The position numbers and the translations under genes were made by a program. A DNA stretch of 64,000 bases from Acidobacteriota bacterium (GTDB lineage: Bacteria > Acidobacteriota > Blastocatellia > Pyrinomonadales > Pyrinomonadaceae), in NCBI GenBank assembly GCA_016713675.1, contig JADJOS010000001.1, positions 930,001 through 994,000 of the forward strand, given 5' to 3'. Below are positions 17,748 to 26,800 of this stretch, in pieces. Numbering within the stretch: the stretch's first letter is position 1; the number at the start of each line of letters is the position of its first letter. Below the pieces are notes generated by a model. The model saw only the letters and a program-made list of their open reading frames with translations. It was not told where the DNA came from and ran no database searches.

Positions 17748-19487
17748 ATGTTACGACGCAAGATCGCAGGCGTTCTGCTGATTTCCGCAATTCTGCTTCC
17801 GACCGCTTCGTTTGCACAGACGACGGCGCCCGCAAAGGCAGTTTACAATGCCCCGAAAGAGGTCATCGACAAGATCAAGGACGAGGGAATGAACCGTTCG
17901 CAGGTGATGCAGACCTTGAGTTATATGACCGATGTCATCGGCCCTCGGCTAACCGGTTCGCCGGGAATGAAACGCGGAAACGACTGGACGCGTGAAACGC
18001 TTGAAAAATGGGGATTGCAGAATGCCCATCTTGAATCATGGGGCCCTTTCGGCCGTGGTTGGACGCTGAAGAGATTCTCGGCGATGGTCGACGGACCGGT
18101 CGCTTTTCCCGTCATTGCCTATCCGAAAGCGTGGTCGCCTGGAACCGACACGCTGTTTCCTGCCCCGGTAGTTGATCCAAAGGCAAAGAAAGGCAAAACG
18201 CCGGTTGCTGCCGCTCCGCAAAGTACGGCGTATACCGCCGAGGTCGTACGCTTCAGCGCGACCAAAGAAGAAGATCTCGAACAATACAAAGGCAAGTTAA
18301 AGGGCAAGATCGTCCTTATCGGTGCGATGCGTGAGGTCAAAGCTCATTTCGAACCTGAAGGCAAACGAGCCTCTGAAAAAGAACTGCTCGAACTTGCCGA
18401 TGCTCCAAATCCGGCAAGCGTCCAGCGTGCAGCAGGCCCGCCGGCGGGACTCCCGACAAATTTCGCTCAGATGCAGCAGTTCAATGCCAAACGTATGCGT
18501 TTTCTCTCGTCCGAGGGAGCTGCAATTCTCGTCGATGCCGGAAGAGGCGATGGCGGTACGGTGTTTGTTCAAGGAGCCGCCGTTGTGCCGCCCGAAACGC
18601 CCACGCCCGGCCAACCGCCGATGAACGTCCGCACAAAGGGAGCGAATGTGCCGATCCAGATCAGCACCGCCGTCGAACATTTTAACCGAATGAGCCGAAT
18701 GATAGATGCCGGCGAAAAGGTCACAATGACGGTCGATCTCGCCGTCGAATTCCAAGATCAGGACTTGAATGGCTACAACACGATCGCTGAAATTCCGGGC
18801 TCGGATCCGACATTGAAGGAAGAGGTCGTCATGCTCGGCGGCCATCTCGACTCGTGGCAGGGCGGAACAGGAGCTACCGATAACGGTGCCGGCTGTGCCG
18901 TTATGATGGAAGCGGTCCGAATACTCCAAACACTCGGCCTAAAGCCGCGGCGTACGATCCGCATCGCTTTGTGGTCCGGCGAGGAGCAGGGCTTGCTGGG
19001 ATCGCGTGCATATGTGCGACAGCATTTTGGCTACCGCGGAGACGGTACGGCACCGGCCTTCGGCGGCGGTGGAGGCGGAGGCCAGGCTCAAGCGGCTTTG
19101 CCGCTGACCAAGCTGCCTGAATACGACAAACTATCCGCATATTTCAATATCGATAACGGCACCGGCAAGATCCGCGGTGTTTATATGCAGGGCAATGAGA
19201 ATGTCCGCCCCATTTTCCGAAGTTGGCTCACGCCGTTCAAGGAAATGGGAGCGACCACGCTGACGTCATCGAACACAGGCGGTACCGATCACCTCGCTTT
19301 CGATGCCATCGGCCTGCCCGGTTTCCAGTTCATCCAGGACGTGATCGAATACGACACGCGCACTCACCACTCGAATATGGACGTATTCGACCGCATTCAG
19401 GCGGATGATATGAAACAAATGTCGATCATCCTCGCCACATTCGTCTATCAAACGGCGATGATGGACGAAAAAATGCCGAAGAAGTAG
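17748..19487 (+). CDS. Secreted M28 family metallopeptidase with PA-type insert
   Basis: 579 residues; CAGGAG precedes the ATG. The signal peptide ends ASFAQ. The co-catalytic zinc ligands are visible: His in LGGHLDSWQ (~366), bridging Asp in ATDNGAG (~377), Glu pair in WSGEEQG (~411), Asp in NIDNGTG and His in THHSNMD. Residues ~160-330 form a protease-associated-type insert, as in glutamate carboxypeptidase II-like proteins. A Gly-rich loop occurs around 440. A broad-specificity exported aminopeptidase or carboxypeptidase, probably for protein scavenging. No partner gene. Confidence 0.92.
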   Translation: MLRRKIAGVLLISAILLPTASFAQTTAPAKAVYNAPKEVIDKIKDEGMNRSQVMQTLSYMTDVIGPRLTGSPGMKRGNDWTRETLEKWGLQNAHLESWGPFGRGWTLKRFSAMVDGPVAFPVIAYPKAWSPGTDTLFPAPVVDPKAKKGKTPVAAAPQSTAYTAEVVRFSATKEEDLEQYKGKLKGKIVLIGAMREVKAHFEPEGKRASEKELLELADAPNPASVQRAAGPPAGLPTNFAQMQQFNAKRMRFLSSEGAAILVDAGRGDGGTVFVQGAAVVPPETPTPGQPPMNVRTKGANVPIQISTAVEHFNRMSRMIDAGEKVTMTVDLAVEFQDQDLNGYNTIAEIPGSDPTLKEEVVMLGGHLDSWQGGTGATDNGAGCAVMMEAVRILQTLGLKPRRTIRIALWSGEEQGLLGSRAYVRQHFGYRGDGTAPAFGGGGGGGQAQAALPLTKLPEYDKLSAYFNIDNGTGKIRGVYMQGNENVRPIFRSWLTPFKEMGATTLTSSNTGGTDHLAFDAIGLPGFQFIQDVIEYDTRTHHSNMDVFDRIQADDMKQMSIILATFVYQTAMMDEKMPKK

Positions 19488-19515
19488 TTTCAAATTCAAA
19501 TTTGTTTGAAATGAT

Positions 19516-19548
19516 CGCCCGATGAAACAATTGCGTTTTCATTGGGCG
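19516..19548 (+). terminator. Intrinsic terminator after M28 gene
   Basis: CGCCCGATGAAA pairs with TTTTCATTGGGCG (about 12 pairs, one G-U) around a CAATTGCG loop, followed by AACTTCTTTTGCTTTT. A weaker palindrome TTTCAAA/TTTGAAA precedes it at ~19489-19511. Confidence 0.7.
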
Positions 19549-19616
19549 AACTTCTTTTGCTTTTGAGCGTATCTCGGTTATTATCTTTTTGAAAATTCCT
19601 GACCCTCGAAGAAACT

Positions 19617-20399
19617 ATGAGCAATTTACAATATGAAAGCGGTGCGATAAATGCGTCGGACTGTTATGGGAACGCGTGGTCGCTGGTCAATAATAAATTT
19701 GGCCTTTATCTGGGTGTCGGGATCGTAACGATGCTTATGATCGGCTGTATCCCGCTCGTCAGCCTTTTCCTGGTCGGGCCGATCATGGGCGGTTTTTACT
19801 TTCTCGCTCTTAAGGATATGCGCGGCGAGCCCGTGGATTTCGGGATGATGTTCAAGGGTTTTGATAAGTTTGTGCCCCTGATGGTGATCGGCCTGATCCA
19901 GTCGATCCCGGGCGTGATCTTTCAGATCATCAGGTTCTCAATGAACATTGGACAGGCTCTGTCGGGCGCATCGAACGGCAATATCAATTTTTTCCAGTCG
20001 GACATACCGAATTTTGGCCTGGCTGAGGGAATCTCGATCGTCATGGTCTTTGTAGGTTTGGTATTCGCGATCATATCGATCGTTTGGAGTATTGCTCTTC
20101 AGTTTGCAATACCTATCGCACTTGAGAACGATATCGGCGCGATCGAGGCGATCAAGCTGAGTATGAGTGCAGCCGTCGCCAATCTGGGCGGTATGATATT
20201 GCTGATCCTCTTGGGTGCAGTGGCAGCGATACTCGGTACATTGGCTCTGTGTTTAGGGCTTTTTGTGGCGATCCCGGTCATTTGGGTGGCCAATGCCTTT
20301 GCATACCGGCAGGTCTTTCCGCTGATCGACCGGCAATTCAATATGACGCCTCCGCCGCCGAATGCCTACGGCAGCAGCTTTGGCAGTGGAATGCAGTAG
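19617..20399 (+). CDS. Polytopic membrane protein, unknown function (DUF975-like)
   Basis: 260 residues. About six hydrophobic segments: IVTMLMIGCIPLVSLFLVGPIMGGFYF, a second pair around VPLMVIGLIQSIPGVIFQIIRF, a long hydrophobic region at 135-165, and a final pair around GGMILLILLGAVAAILGTLALCLGLFVAIPVIW. The pattern of an initial NKFGLYLGV helix, LKDMRGE loop and FKGFDKF segment resembles DUF975/GPDPase-membrane-domain proteins. The C-terminus is a short Pro/Gly/Ser-rich tail. Its stop lies one base from the convergent GNAT gene. No function can be assigned. Confidence 0.7.
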   Translation: MSNLQYESGAINASDCYGNAWSLVNNKFGLYLGVGIVTMLMIGCIPLVSLFLVGPIMGGFYFLALKDMRGEPVDFGMMFKGFDKFVPLMVIGLIQSIPGVIFQIIRFSMNIGQALSGASNGNINFFQSDIPNFGLAEGISIVMVFVGLVFAIISIVWSIALQFAIPIALENDIGAIEAIKLSMSAAVANLGGMILLILLGAVAAILGTLALCLGLFVAIPVIWVANAFAYRQVFPLIDRQFNMTPPPPNAYGSSFGSGMQ

Positions 20400-20400
20400 T

Positions 20401-20868
20401 TTAGAGCGTTAGTTCCATGAACAGCACGTCGGAATGCGGATTATCGTAGTACGGCGGGATCGAAACAAAGCCGTGAGACTCATAAAGTGTCACGGCTTTT
20501 CCCATTTTCGGCGGATAGGTGTCGAGCCGCATCATTAAATAGCCGATCATTTTCGCATCGTCGATCAGCTTTTCGATGAGCTGAACGCCGATTTTCTCAC
20601 CACGAAAGCCGTCGCGGACAAACAGACGTTTCATCTCGCAAATGCCGTCGTCGAGCTTTCTGAGCGCGATGCAGCCCGCGAGGTTCTCATCTGAATATGC
20701 AAGATAAAGCCGTCCGTCCGGCATCGCATATTTGCCCGGCAATGCTTCAAGCTCTGCCTCGAAACCCTGAAAGCATAGGTCCATCCCCAGCCACGCTTCG
20801 TATTCGCGAAAGAGCGTTTTTGCCTCGGTTATCTGTTCATCCGTCTCGGCTTGGGTGATCGTGAGCAT
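20401..20868 (-). CDS. GNAT family N-acetyltransferase
   Basis: 155 residues, full domain length. The acetyl-CoA binding segment is VRDGFRGEKIGVQLIEKLIDDA, preceded by GCIALRKLDDGICEMKRLFV and followed by MRLDTYPPKMGKAVTLYESHGF and a terminal VLFMEL strand. Resembles GNATs that act on small molecules; acceptor unknown. It is divergently transcribed from the AAA ATPase gene (33 nt apart) and ends against the membrane protein gene. Confidence 0.9.
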   Translation of the reverse strand: MLTITQAETDEQITEAKTLFREYEAWLGMDLCFQGFEAELEALPGKYAMPDGRLYLAYSDENLAGCIALRKLDDGICEMKRLFVRDGFRGEKIGVQLIEKLIDDAKMIGYLMMRLDTYPPKMGKAVTLYESHGFVSIPPYYDNPHSDVLFMELTL

Positions 20869-20900
20869 ATTTTTATCGTATGGTATAACATTATTCTTTT

Positions 20901-21704
20901 ATGGAACTAGCAGTCGAACAGTACAAGGTAGCGAGCGAACCGTTTTATTTACCCATCGGACAGGAAGTCGAGCTTTTCGAAGCGGCGTTTGCGGCGAAAC
21001 TCCCCGCGATGCTCAAAGGGCCGACCGGCTGCGGCAAGACGCGTTTTGTCGAATACATGGCGCATCGCCTAAATCGCCCGCTCATCACCGTCGCCTGTCA
21101 CGAAGACCTTTCCTCGACCGATCTTGTCGGCCGTTTCTTGCTCGAAGGCGAAGAAACGGTTTGGCACGACGGCCCTTTGACGACCGCCGTTCGCCACGGT
21201 GCGATCTGCTACCTCGACGAGGTCGTCGAGGCCCGCAAAGACACCGTCGTCATCATCCACCCGCTCACCGACGACCGCCGCCGTCTGCCGATCGAAAAAC
21301 GCGGCACCGTGATCGAGGCTCCCGACGATTTCATGCTCGTCGTCTCGTACAATCCGGGCTACCAGTCGATCCTCAAAGATCTGAAACAATCCACGCGCCA
21401 ACGCTTCGTCGCGATGGAATTTGACTATCCGAACGCCGAGGCCGAGGCCGAGATCGTCGCCAAAGAAGGCGGCATCGACATCGAAACCGCCGCCGACCTC
21501 GTCAAAATAGGCCAAAAGGTCCGCAACCTCCGCGGCCACGGCCTCGAAGAAGGCGTCTCCACCCGTCTCCTCATCTACGCCGCCCAAATGATCGCCCAAG
21601 GCATCACCCCCATCGCCGCCGCCGAAGTCGCCATCTGCTCCCCCATAACCGACGACCGCGAGCTACAGCGAAGTATCAGAGAGATCGTAACGACGATAAT
21701 TTAG
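20901..21704 (+). CDS. MoxR-type AAA+ ATPase of the CbbQ/NirQ/NorQ family
   Basis: 267 residues. Walker A GPTGCGKTRFVEYMAH (~residues 41-56), Walker B ICYLDEVVEAR, sensor 1 VVSYNPGYQS and the sensor-2-like STRLLIYAAQMIA; the C-terminal CbbQ_C part is present. CbbQ-type ATPases work with a von Willebrand-factor-A protein (CbbO/NorD) to remodel metalloenzymes such as Rubisco or nitric oxide reductase. Here no VWA gene or client enzyme adjoins it, so the partner is elsewhere or downstream roles differ. The 3' half is markedly C-rich in third positions. Confidence 0.9.
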   Translation: MELAVEQYKVASEPFYLPIGQEVELFEAAFAAKLPAMLKGPTGCGKTRFVEYMAHRLNRPLITVACHEDLSSTDLVGRFLLEGEETVWHDGPLTTAVRHGAICYLDEVVEARKDTVVIIHPLTDDRRRLPIEKRGTVIEAPDDFMLVVSYNPGYQSILKDLKQSTRQRFVAMEFDYPNAEAEAEIVAKEGGIDIETAADLVKIGQKVRNLRGHGLEEGVSTRLLIYAAQMIAQGITPIAAAEVAICSPITDDRELQRSIREIVTTII

Positions 21705-21723
21705 CGGCTCGCATCCTGTCAGA

Positions 21724-21745
21724 ACCGCCTGCGTAAGCGGGCGGC
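21724..21745. repeat. REP-like palindrome
   Basis: ACCGCCTGCGTAAGCGGGCGG: arms CCGCC(T)GC and GC(G)GGCGG around GTAA. It lies just after the AAA ATPase stop. A short GC-rich imperfect palindrome in an intergenic tail, as expected of REP elements; no second copy was found in this window. Confidence 0.45.
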
Positions 21746-21797
21746 ATGTACGTCAGTGAACAAATATAACGTCATCTTTTATTCCCGTCACGTCACT

Positions 21798-21902
21798 ATT
21801 GAGAAAAAGTTTGTCAGAATTGAGAAAAAGTACGTAAGATTTAAGAAAAAGTACTGCAATATAAAGATAAAGTGCGTCATATTTGATTCAATGCACTACA
21901 CA
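21798..21902 (+). repeat. Five tandem degenerate 21-bp repeats upstream of HTH gene
   Basis: Units at 21798-21818, 21819-21839, 21840-21860, 21861-21881 and 21882-21902, exactly 21 bp each. The first three share (T)GAGAAAAAGT or TAAGAAAAAGT followed by a GT/CGTMA-type half; units 4 and 5 are more degenerate. A 21-bp period is two DNA turns, so each unit faces the same side of the helix, as in cooperative protein-binding arrays (iterons or operators). The array ends 84 nt before the HTH start codon. Confidence 0.75.
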
Positions 21903-21986
21903 TTTGATTTGTCTCTCGTGACTATCTAAAAAACTCTTTTCACCTTTAATAAAACGTGCTATCTTTCTCTTCAAAGAGGGTGAGAG

Positions 21987-22373
21987 ATGCTTTATTTCGA
22001 TATTAAGAGGATCTTAAAGACGCGCGGGATCGACGAGCCGTATCGTTGGCTGGTCAAGAACGGTTTTGTGCCGCAGACGGTGCATTCGTGGCTCAATTAT
22101 CAGCTTGGCTACATCAAGCCCGACCACCTCGAACGCCTCTGCCTGCTGCTCAACTGCACGCCGAACGACCTTTTCGATTGGCGCGAGGACGGCAAAACCG
22201 TCGTCCACGACACCCACGCCCTCCGCACCCTCACCAAACAAACAAACGACATCCAAGCCACCCTCCGCGAACTCCCGCTCGATAAACTGGAGAAGCTCGG
22301 CGAGATGCTTGCTGAGCTGAAAGATGGTTCGAAGGTGACGGATATCTCCTCAGATGCATCTAAAGAACCATGA
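21987..22373 (+). CDS. XRE-family HTH transcriptional regulator
   Basis: 128 residues; a GAGGGTGAGAG leader precedes the ATG. An N-terminal Cro/CI-type helix-turn-helix spans residues ~5-65: DIKRILKTRGIDEP, the recognition-helix area VPQTVHSWLNYQ and the typical closing phrase LERLCLLLNCTPNDLFDW. A helical, charged C-terminal tail (residues 75-128) may dimerise. Its stop overlaps the start of the next gene (ATGA), coupling the two. The 21-bp array just upstream is the obvious candidate for its own operator (inference). Confidence 0.88.
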   Translation: MLYFDIKRILKTRGIDEPYRWLVKNGFVPQTVHSWLNYQLGYIKPDHLERLCLLLNCTPNDLFDWREDGKTVVHDTHALRTLTKQTNDIQATLRELPLDKLEKLGEMLAELKDGSKVTDISSDASKEP

Positions 22374-23632
22374 GGAAAGGCATCATAATAGCAATCTGTA
22401 TGGGTTTCGTCGTTTGCGTCGCCGCTGCGCCGAGTGCGGCTCAGTGTCGTTTGATAGACAAGAACCGCGACTCGGTATTTATTACTTTCGAGAGGGTTGT
22501 GGAACTCTGGACTGAAGAGACTATCAAGGCACAAGATGGAGTTCTGTTGCGGTTGCACAATAATTCCTCGTGTCCCGTTAGTATCACGACTAGCACTGAA
22601 ACGGGTTATTACGTACCAAGATCAAGTTTTTATTTTTACCCTCCTATTCGAGTTCCGAGCTCGCATAGTAAGCACCTGTATATTGGCGGCGGACCACGAC
22701 CCGACGGTGCGTTGGTTCTTGGTGTCCGATATAGCTTTACGGAACGAGGGAAGACCAAACATAGCGGCTGGAGTCATGTGAGCGGCGGCGAGATCCTTTC
22801 TGAAGGCCAAAACATTCTCTTTGGAGTGCCACTTTCGCACTTAGACTTACTTGACCTTAACGGTATATCGGTAACATTCGACTACATCTGGGAACAAGAG
22901 CGTCCGCCTCCTGGCGGGCACAGATACGGAAGTGTTGACCATTCGGTTCGGTTCGGCGTTTCAAGTCTTCCTGAAAAAACACTACTGGAGTTGAAACAAA
23001 GATCGATATCAGGAAGAAAGCGAAATAAATATGGCTTGCCGAGGGCTATTTGGTTCGCGGCAATCGGCGATCCTAACAAACCCGACTGGGAGATATTGCC
23101 GCAGGAAGCGGAGGCTGGGGAGGTTATTTTGTCGAAGCGGAATGAGCTTGGCATATTGTCGAACTTTGCGGCGACGCCGTTTGAGCTTTATGGCAAGCGG
23201 TACGCGAGCGTCGAGGGCTTTTGGCAGATGATGCTTTATCCAGAAGGGCCGGACGACGAGCGTGCGAAAGACAAACGCGTGACCTGGAAATACACCCGTG
23301 AACAGGTCGCCCAGATGACCGCCTTCGAAGCAAAATCCGCCGGAACGCTCGCCGAGGAAAACATGAAAACGCTCGGCATCGACTGGGTGACATTCGACGG
23401 CAAGCGTTTCCCATACCGCTCCGCCACGCCCGGCGAACACTACAAACTCATCCTCGCCGCCATGCGTGCCAAAGCCGACCAAAACCCCGAAGTAAAACGC
23501 ATCCTCCTAGCCACCGGCGACCTCATCCTAAAACCCGACCACCACGGCGAACCAAATCCACCACCCGAGTGGAAATACTACGACCTCTGGATGCAGATAA
23601 GAAAGGAATTGGCCACAGATAAACACAGATAA
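22370..23632 (+). CDS. Secreted two-domain protein with C-terminal NADAR (YbiA/RibX-like) domain
   Basis: 420 residues. A signal peptide with hydrophobic core ends PSAAQ (~25). Residues ~30-215 are a beta-rich domain with paired cysteines (Cys26, Cys68) that I do not recognise. Residues ~245-405 are a NADAR domain: RNELGILSNFAATPFELYGKRYASVEGFWQ, then AFEAKSAG, the YKLILAAMRAKADQNPEVKRILLATGD block and the closing KYYDLWMQIRKEL. NADAR enzymes cleave N-glycosidic bonds (riboflavin intermediates) or remove ADP-ribose from guanosine and are normally cytoplasmic, so the signal peptide is odd. Hand-counted GC rises from ~40% in the first part to ~58% in the NADAR part. The final residues and stop fall in a REP-like repeat. 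Confidence 0.85.
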   Translation: MRKGIIIAICMGFVVCVAAAPSAAQCRLIDKNRDSVFITFERVVELWTEETIKAQDGVLLRLHNNSSCPVSITTSTETGYYVPRSSFYFYPPIRVPSSHSKHLYIGGGPRPDGALVLGVRYSFTERGKTKHSGWSHVSGGEILSEGQNILFGVPLSHLDLLDLNGISVTFDYIWEQERPPPGGHRYGSVDHSVRFGVSSLPEKTLLELKQRSISGRKRNKYGLPRAIWFAAIGDPNKPDWEILPQEAEAGEVILSKRNELGILSNFAATPFELYGKRYASVEGFWQMMLYPEGPDDERAKDKRVTWKYTREQVAQMTAFEAKSAGTLAEENMKTLGIDWVTFDGKRFPYRSATPGEHYKLILAAMRAKADQNPEVKRILLATGDLILKPDHHGEPNPPPEWKYYDLWMQIRKELATDKHR

Positions 23633-23680
23633 AACGGATAAGAAAAATTGATTGATCCGTTTTATCCGTGCGATCTGTGG
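23613..23680. repeat. REP-like inverted repeat (CACAGAT family)
   Basis: CCACAGATAAACACAGAT..AACGGAT on the left pairs imperfectly with ATCCGTTTTATCCGTG..ATCTGTGG on the right around AAGAAAAATTGATTG. The left arm supplies the last codons and the TAA of the NADAR gene. This style of imperfect long palindrome (CACAGATAAACACGGAT-like) is scattered through many environmental bacterial genomes and is often mobilised by RAYT transposases; none is visible here. Confidence 0.7.
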
Positions 23681-23860
23681 CAATACCTCCGTAAGATTTA
23701 ACACCCATTTAACACCCGATTCACCTCGCTGTAACCTCGCGGAAATATCCTCACTCTTGCTACCGAGAAATTTAAAAAAAGAACTGAGACGAGATCTTAC
23801 GGCCCGAGCTGTAGACCCTCGTCGTTTTCAAGTTATTAGATGAAATCCAAAGGAGTCACG

Positions 23861-26800
23861 ATGAAATCGAATCTTATCGCGAGATTTATTACCATAGTTT
23901 TTGCAATGATGATCGTCCCGGCGGCGTTTGCCCAGGCGACCGGCGGCCTGAGCGGCACCGTCGCAGATTCAAACAAGGCTGTCATTCAGGGTGCCAATGT
24001 CACGGTCAAGAATCTGGCAACCAACTTTACCCGAAACACCACTACCAACAACGAAGGCCATTGGACCTTAGCTCTCCTGCCGGTCGGCACATACGCGGTC
24101 TCGTATGAAAAGGAAGGCTTCAAAAAAGCCGTAAGCGACAGCGTCAATGTCGAGGCTTCGGTGACACGTGGCGTCGATGTCATTCTGGAGGTCGGCTCGT
24201 CAGATGTGTTTGTCAACGTATCGGGCGATCAACCGCTGGTCCAGTCTGAGTCGGCAACCGTTTCACGTCAGATCTCCGGCGAACAGCTTACCAAGATGCC
24301 GACCTCGACCCGCAGTTTTACCGGGCTCTTGTCGGCCGAAGCCGGCGTTTCATCGGAGCTTTCGCCGGTCGGCGTAAACGGCAGTGGCAACATCTCGCCA
24401 TCGGTCAACGGTACGCGGACAACGTCAACAAGCCTGTCGTATAACGGCATCGACGCGACCAACATCACCAGCAACGAAGGTTCGCTTAACGACAACATCT
24501 CGCCCGCACCCGAAACGCTGCAGGAAGTAAAACTCCAAACCTCGCTTTACGATGCCTCGACCGGACGCAGCGGCGGCGGCAACTTTCAGCTTGTGACCAA
24601 ATCGGGCGGCAACACTCTGAATGGCTCGGCATATTATTATCTTCAGAACAAGAACCTGAACTCGAACGAGTTTTTCCTCAAAGAGAGCAACAACGAAAAA
24701 CCTAGAGCGGATCGCGTCGAGACCGGTTTTACGCTCGGCGGTCCGATCGTCAAAGACAGATTCTTCTTCTTCGGTGGTTACCAGTACACCAATGCAAACA
24801 CCGGCCTCGTACCGACCGCGAGGACACGGACCGTCCTGCCGATGGCGTTCTCCGTACTTGGCGATGACCGTTCAAAAGCAGCTATCGCCGCAGCGTTCAA
24901 CCAGTTCAACGGCTGCACCGTCGGTACGAACTGCCTGCTCGCGTCAGACATCAGCGACGTCGCCTGGCGTATCCTCAATCTCCGAAATAACGTGACCGGA
25001 GGCTTTTATCTGCCGAGCATCACGAATTTCCGGCCGCTCGGCATTGTCGATCAGACCGGCACCGGTTCTTTCCAGTCCGGATTCTTCCCGAATGTTACAT
25101 CGGTCACCCGCCAGCGCAATAACCAGTTAGCTGAGGTCATCTCGGTCGAACCTTCGCTATTCAAACAGCATCAGTTCACCGGCAGGCTTGACGGCCAGAT
25201 CAATTCTAAAAACACGCTGAGCGGCACGCTGTTCTTTTCAAATTTCCCGGCACAGGATTCGTTCCCTGACCCGAACAGCCTGGCGTCGCCCACCGTTCTC
25301 GACAAGAACGACCGCAACCGCACGATCTCGATCGGCGACACTCATATCTTCACACCGACGTTCATTAACGAAGTGCGATTTGGTTATTTTTACCTCAACA
25401 ATACGCGTGCGTTGACCGACGATTTCTCGACAGGTGATTTTACAAACGCTTTTGTCGGCGTCAACAATCCGGCGTCGACCTTTGATACAAGCGTCGCGAC
25501 GACGCGGCTCGGACACTATATCGGCCGAAACAATCTGGCTAACTTTTCATTCGGCGGTCCGAACGATTCATTCAACAAGCGAAAGCAGATCACATACAGT
25601 ATCGCCGACAACGTCAGCTGGACACGCGGAAACCACAGCATCAAGTTCGGCGGTGAGCATAAGCGTCACGCGTATGACACCAATCTGCCCGAGGAACAGG
25701 CGACCGAATTTGAAAAATTTGATTCGTTCACGCAGTTTCTCACGGGCAATGCGACCGAGGCCGACACTCAGTACGGCATCACCGACAAGGCGTTCCGATT
25801 TCAGGATTTCGGTTTCTACATCACCGACGATTGGAAGATCACTCGTAAGCTCAATCTGACACTCGGTCTGCGGTACGAACTCTTTATGTGGCCGACCGAA
25901 AAAACGGCCGCATCGGAAACTTTGACCTCGAGCCATATCTGCCGTGTTTCGCTCCGACGGGCGGCACGAACGCACTTTGCGACAATCCGACTGCCGGCTT
26001 TATCGTGCCTAGCAACGTCAGCAACACCAGCATTAGTATCGTTGATTCGGCGATCGCCGCTACAACGAGAACAAACAACAAACACACGCTCAACGGCCAG
26101 GACATGAACAACTTTGCACCACGTATCGGCGTCGCCTATGCGGTCAACGACAAGCTCGTCTTCCGCGGAGGATACGGCATCTTTTACGATCGGCCGTCAG
26201 CGGCGTTCATTAACACAGTGTTCTCAAATTATCCTTTCCTACGCGAGGTCGAGATCACCGTGCCCAGCGGCGGCGTGCCCATCACCTCGGCATTCTCCGG
26301 CGTCCCGACAAATATTCCGCTCAACCAGTGGTTGCCGTTTCGAATCGTTCGCGGTTCGGGTGCCACGGGTAGCTATAATATTCGCGACAACACGCCGGTG
26401 TTTGTCGATTCTCGCGGAACGCCGCAAGGTACCAATTGCATTGTCACGACCGGTGTCAACTGTACCCGCGGCAACATCGCCGAGACATTCGAGTTTCGTG
26501 CGATCGACCGTAACCTGAGAACTCCGTATGTCCATCAGTGGAATGTCGGTGTTCAATACGAATTGATGAAGGACCTGATGTTCGAGGCTCGTTACGTCGG
26601 CACTAAGGGCAAAAATCTGTTGATCGCTACGGCACTCAATCAGGGATTTGACCTCAATGACCCGAACACACCGGACCACATCTACGAACGGTTCAATCAG
26701 GCATATGTTGCCGCCGGTTCGCCGAACGGCCCGTTAAATGCCGGTTCGACCGCACGTTTACGCGGAACAGGCGTAGCGTTCGGATTTTTGAACACCGTCA

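Noticed and set aside
20855..21424. 190-codon plus-strand frame overlapping the AAA ATPase
   Set aside because: Shadow frame of a C-rich gene; Arg/His/Pro-rich with no motif, while the other frame has clear Walker motifs.
21798..21902. CRISPR array
   Set aside because: Units are contiguous 21-bp direct repeats without spacers and no cas gene is nearby.
21798..21902. Plasmid iteron origin
   Set aside because: No rep-initiator gene; surrounding genes are chromosomal. The repeats are better read as operator sites.
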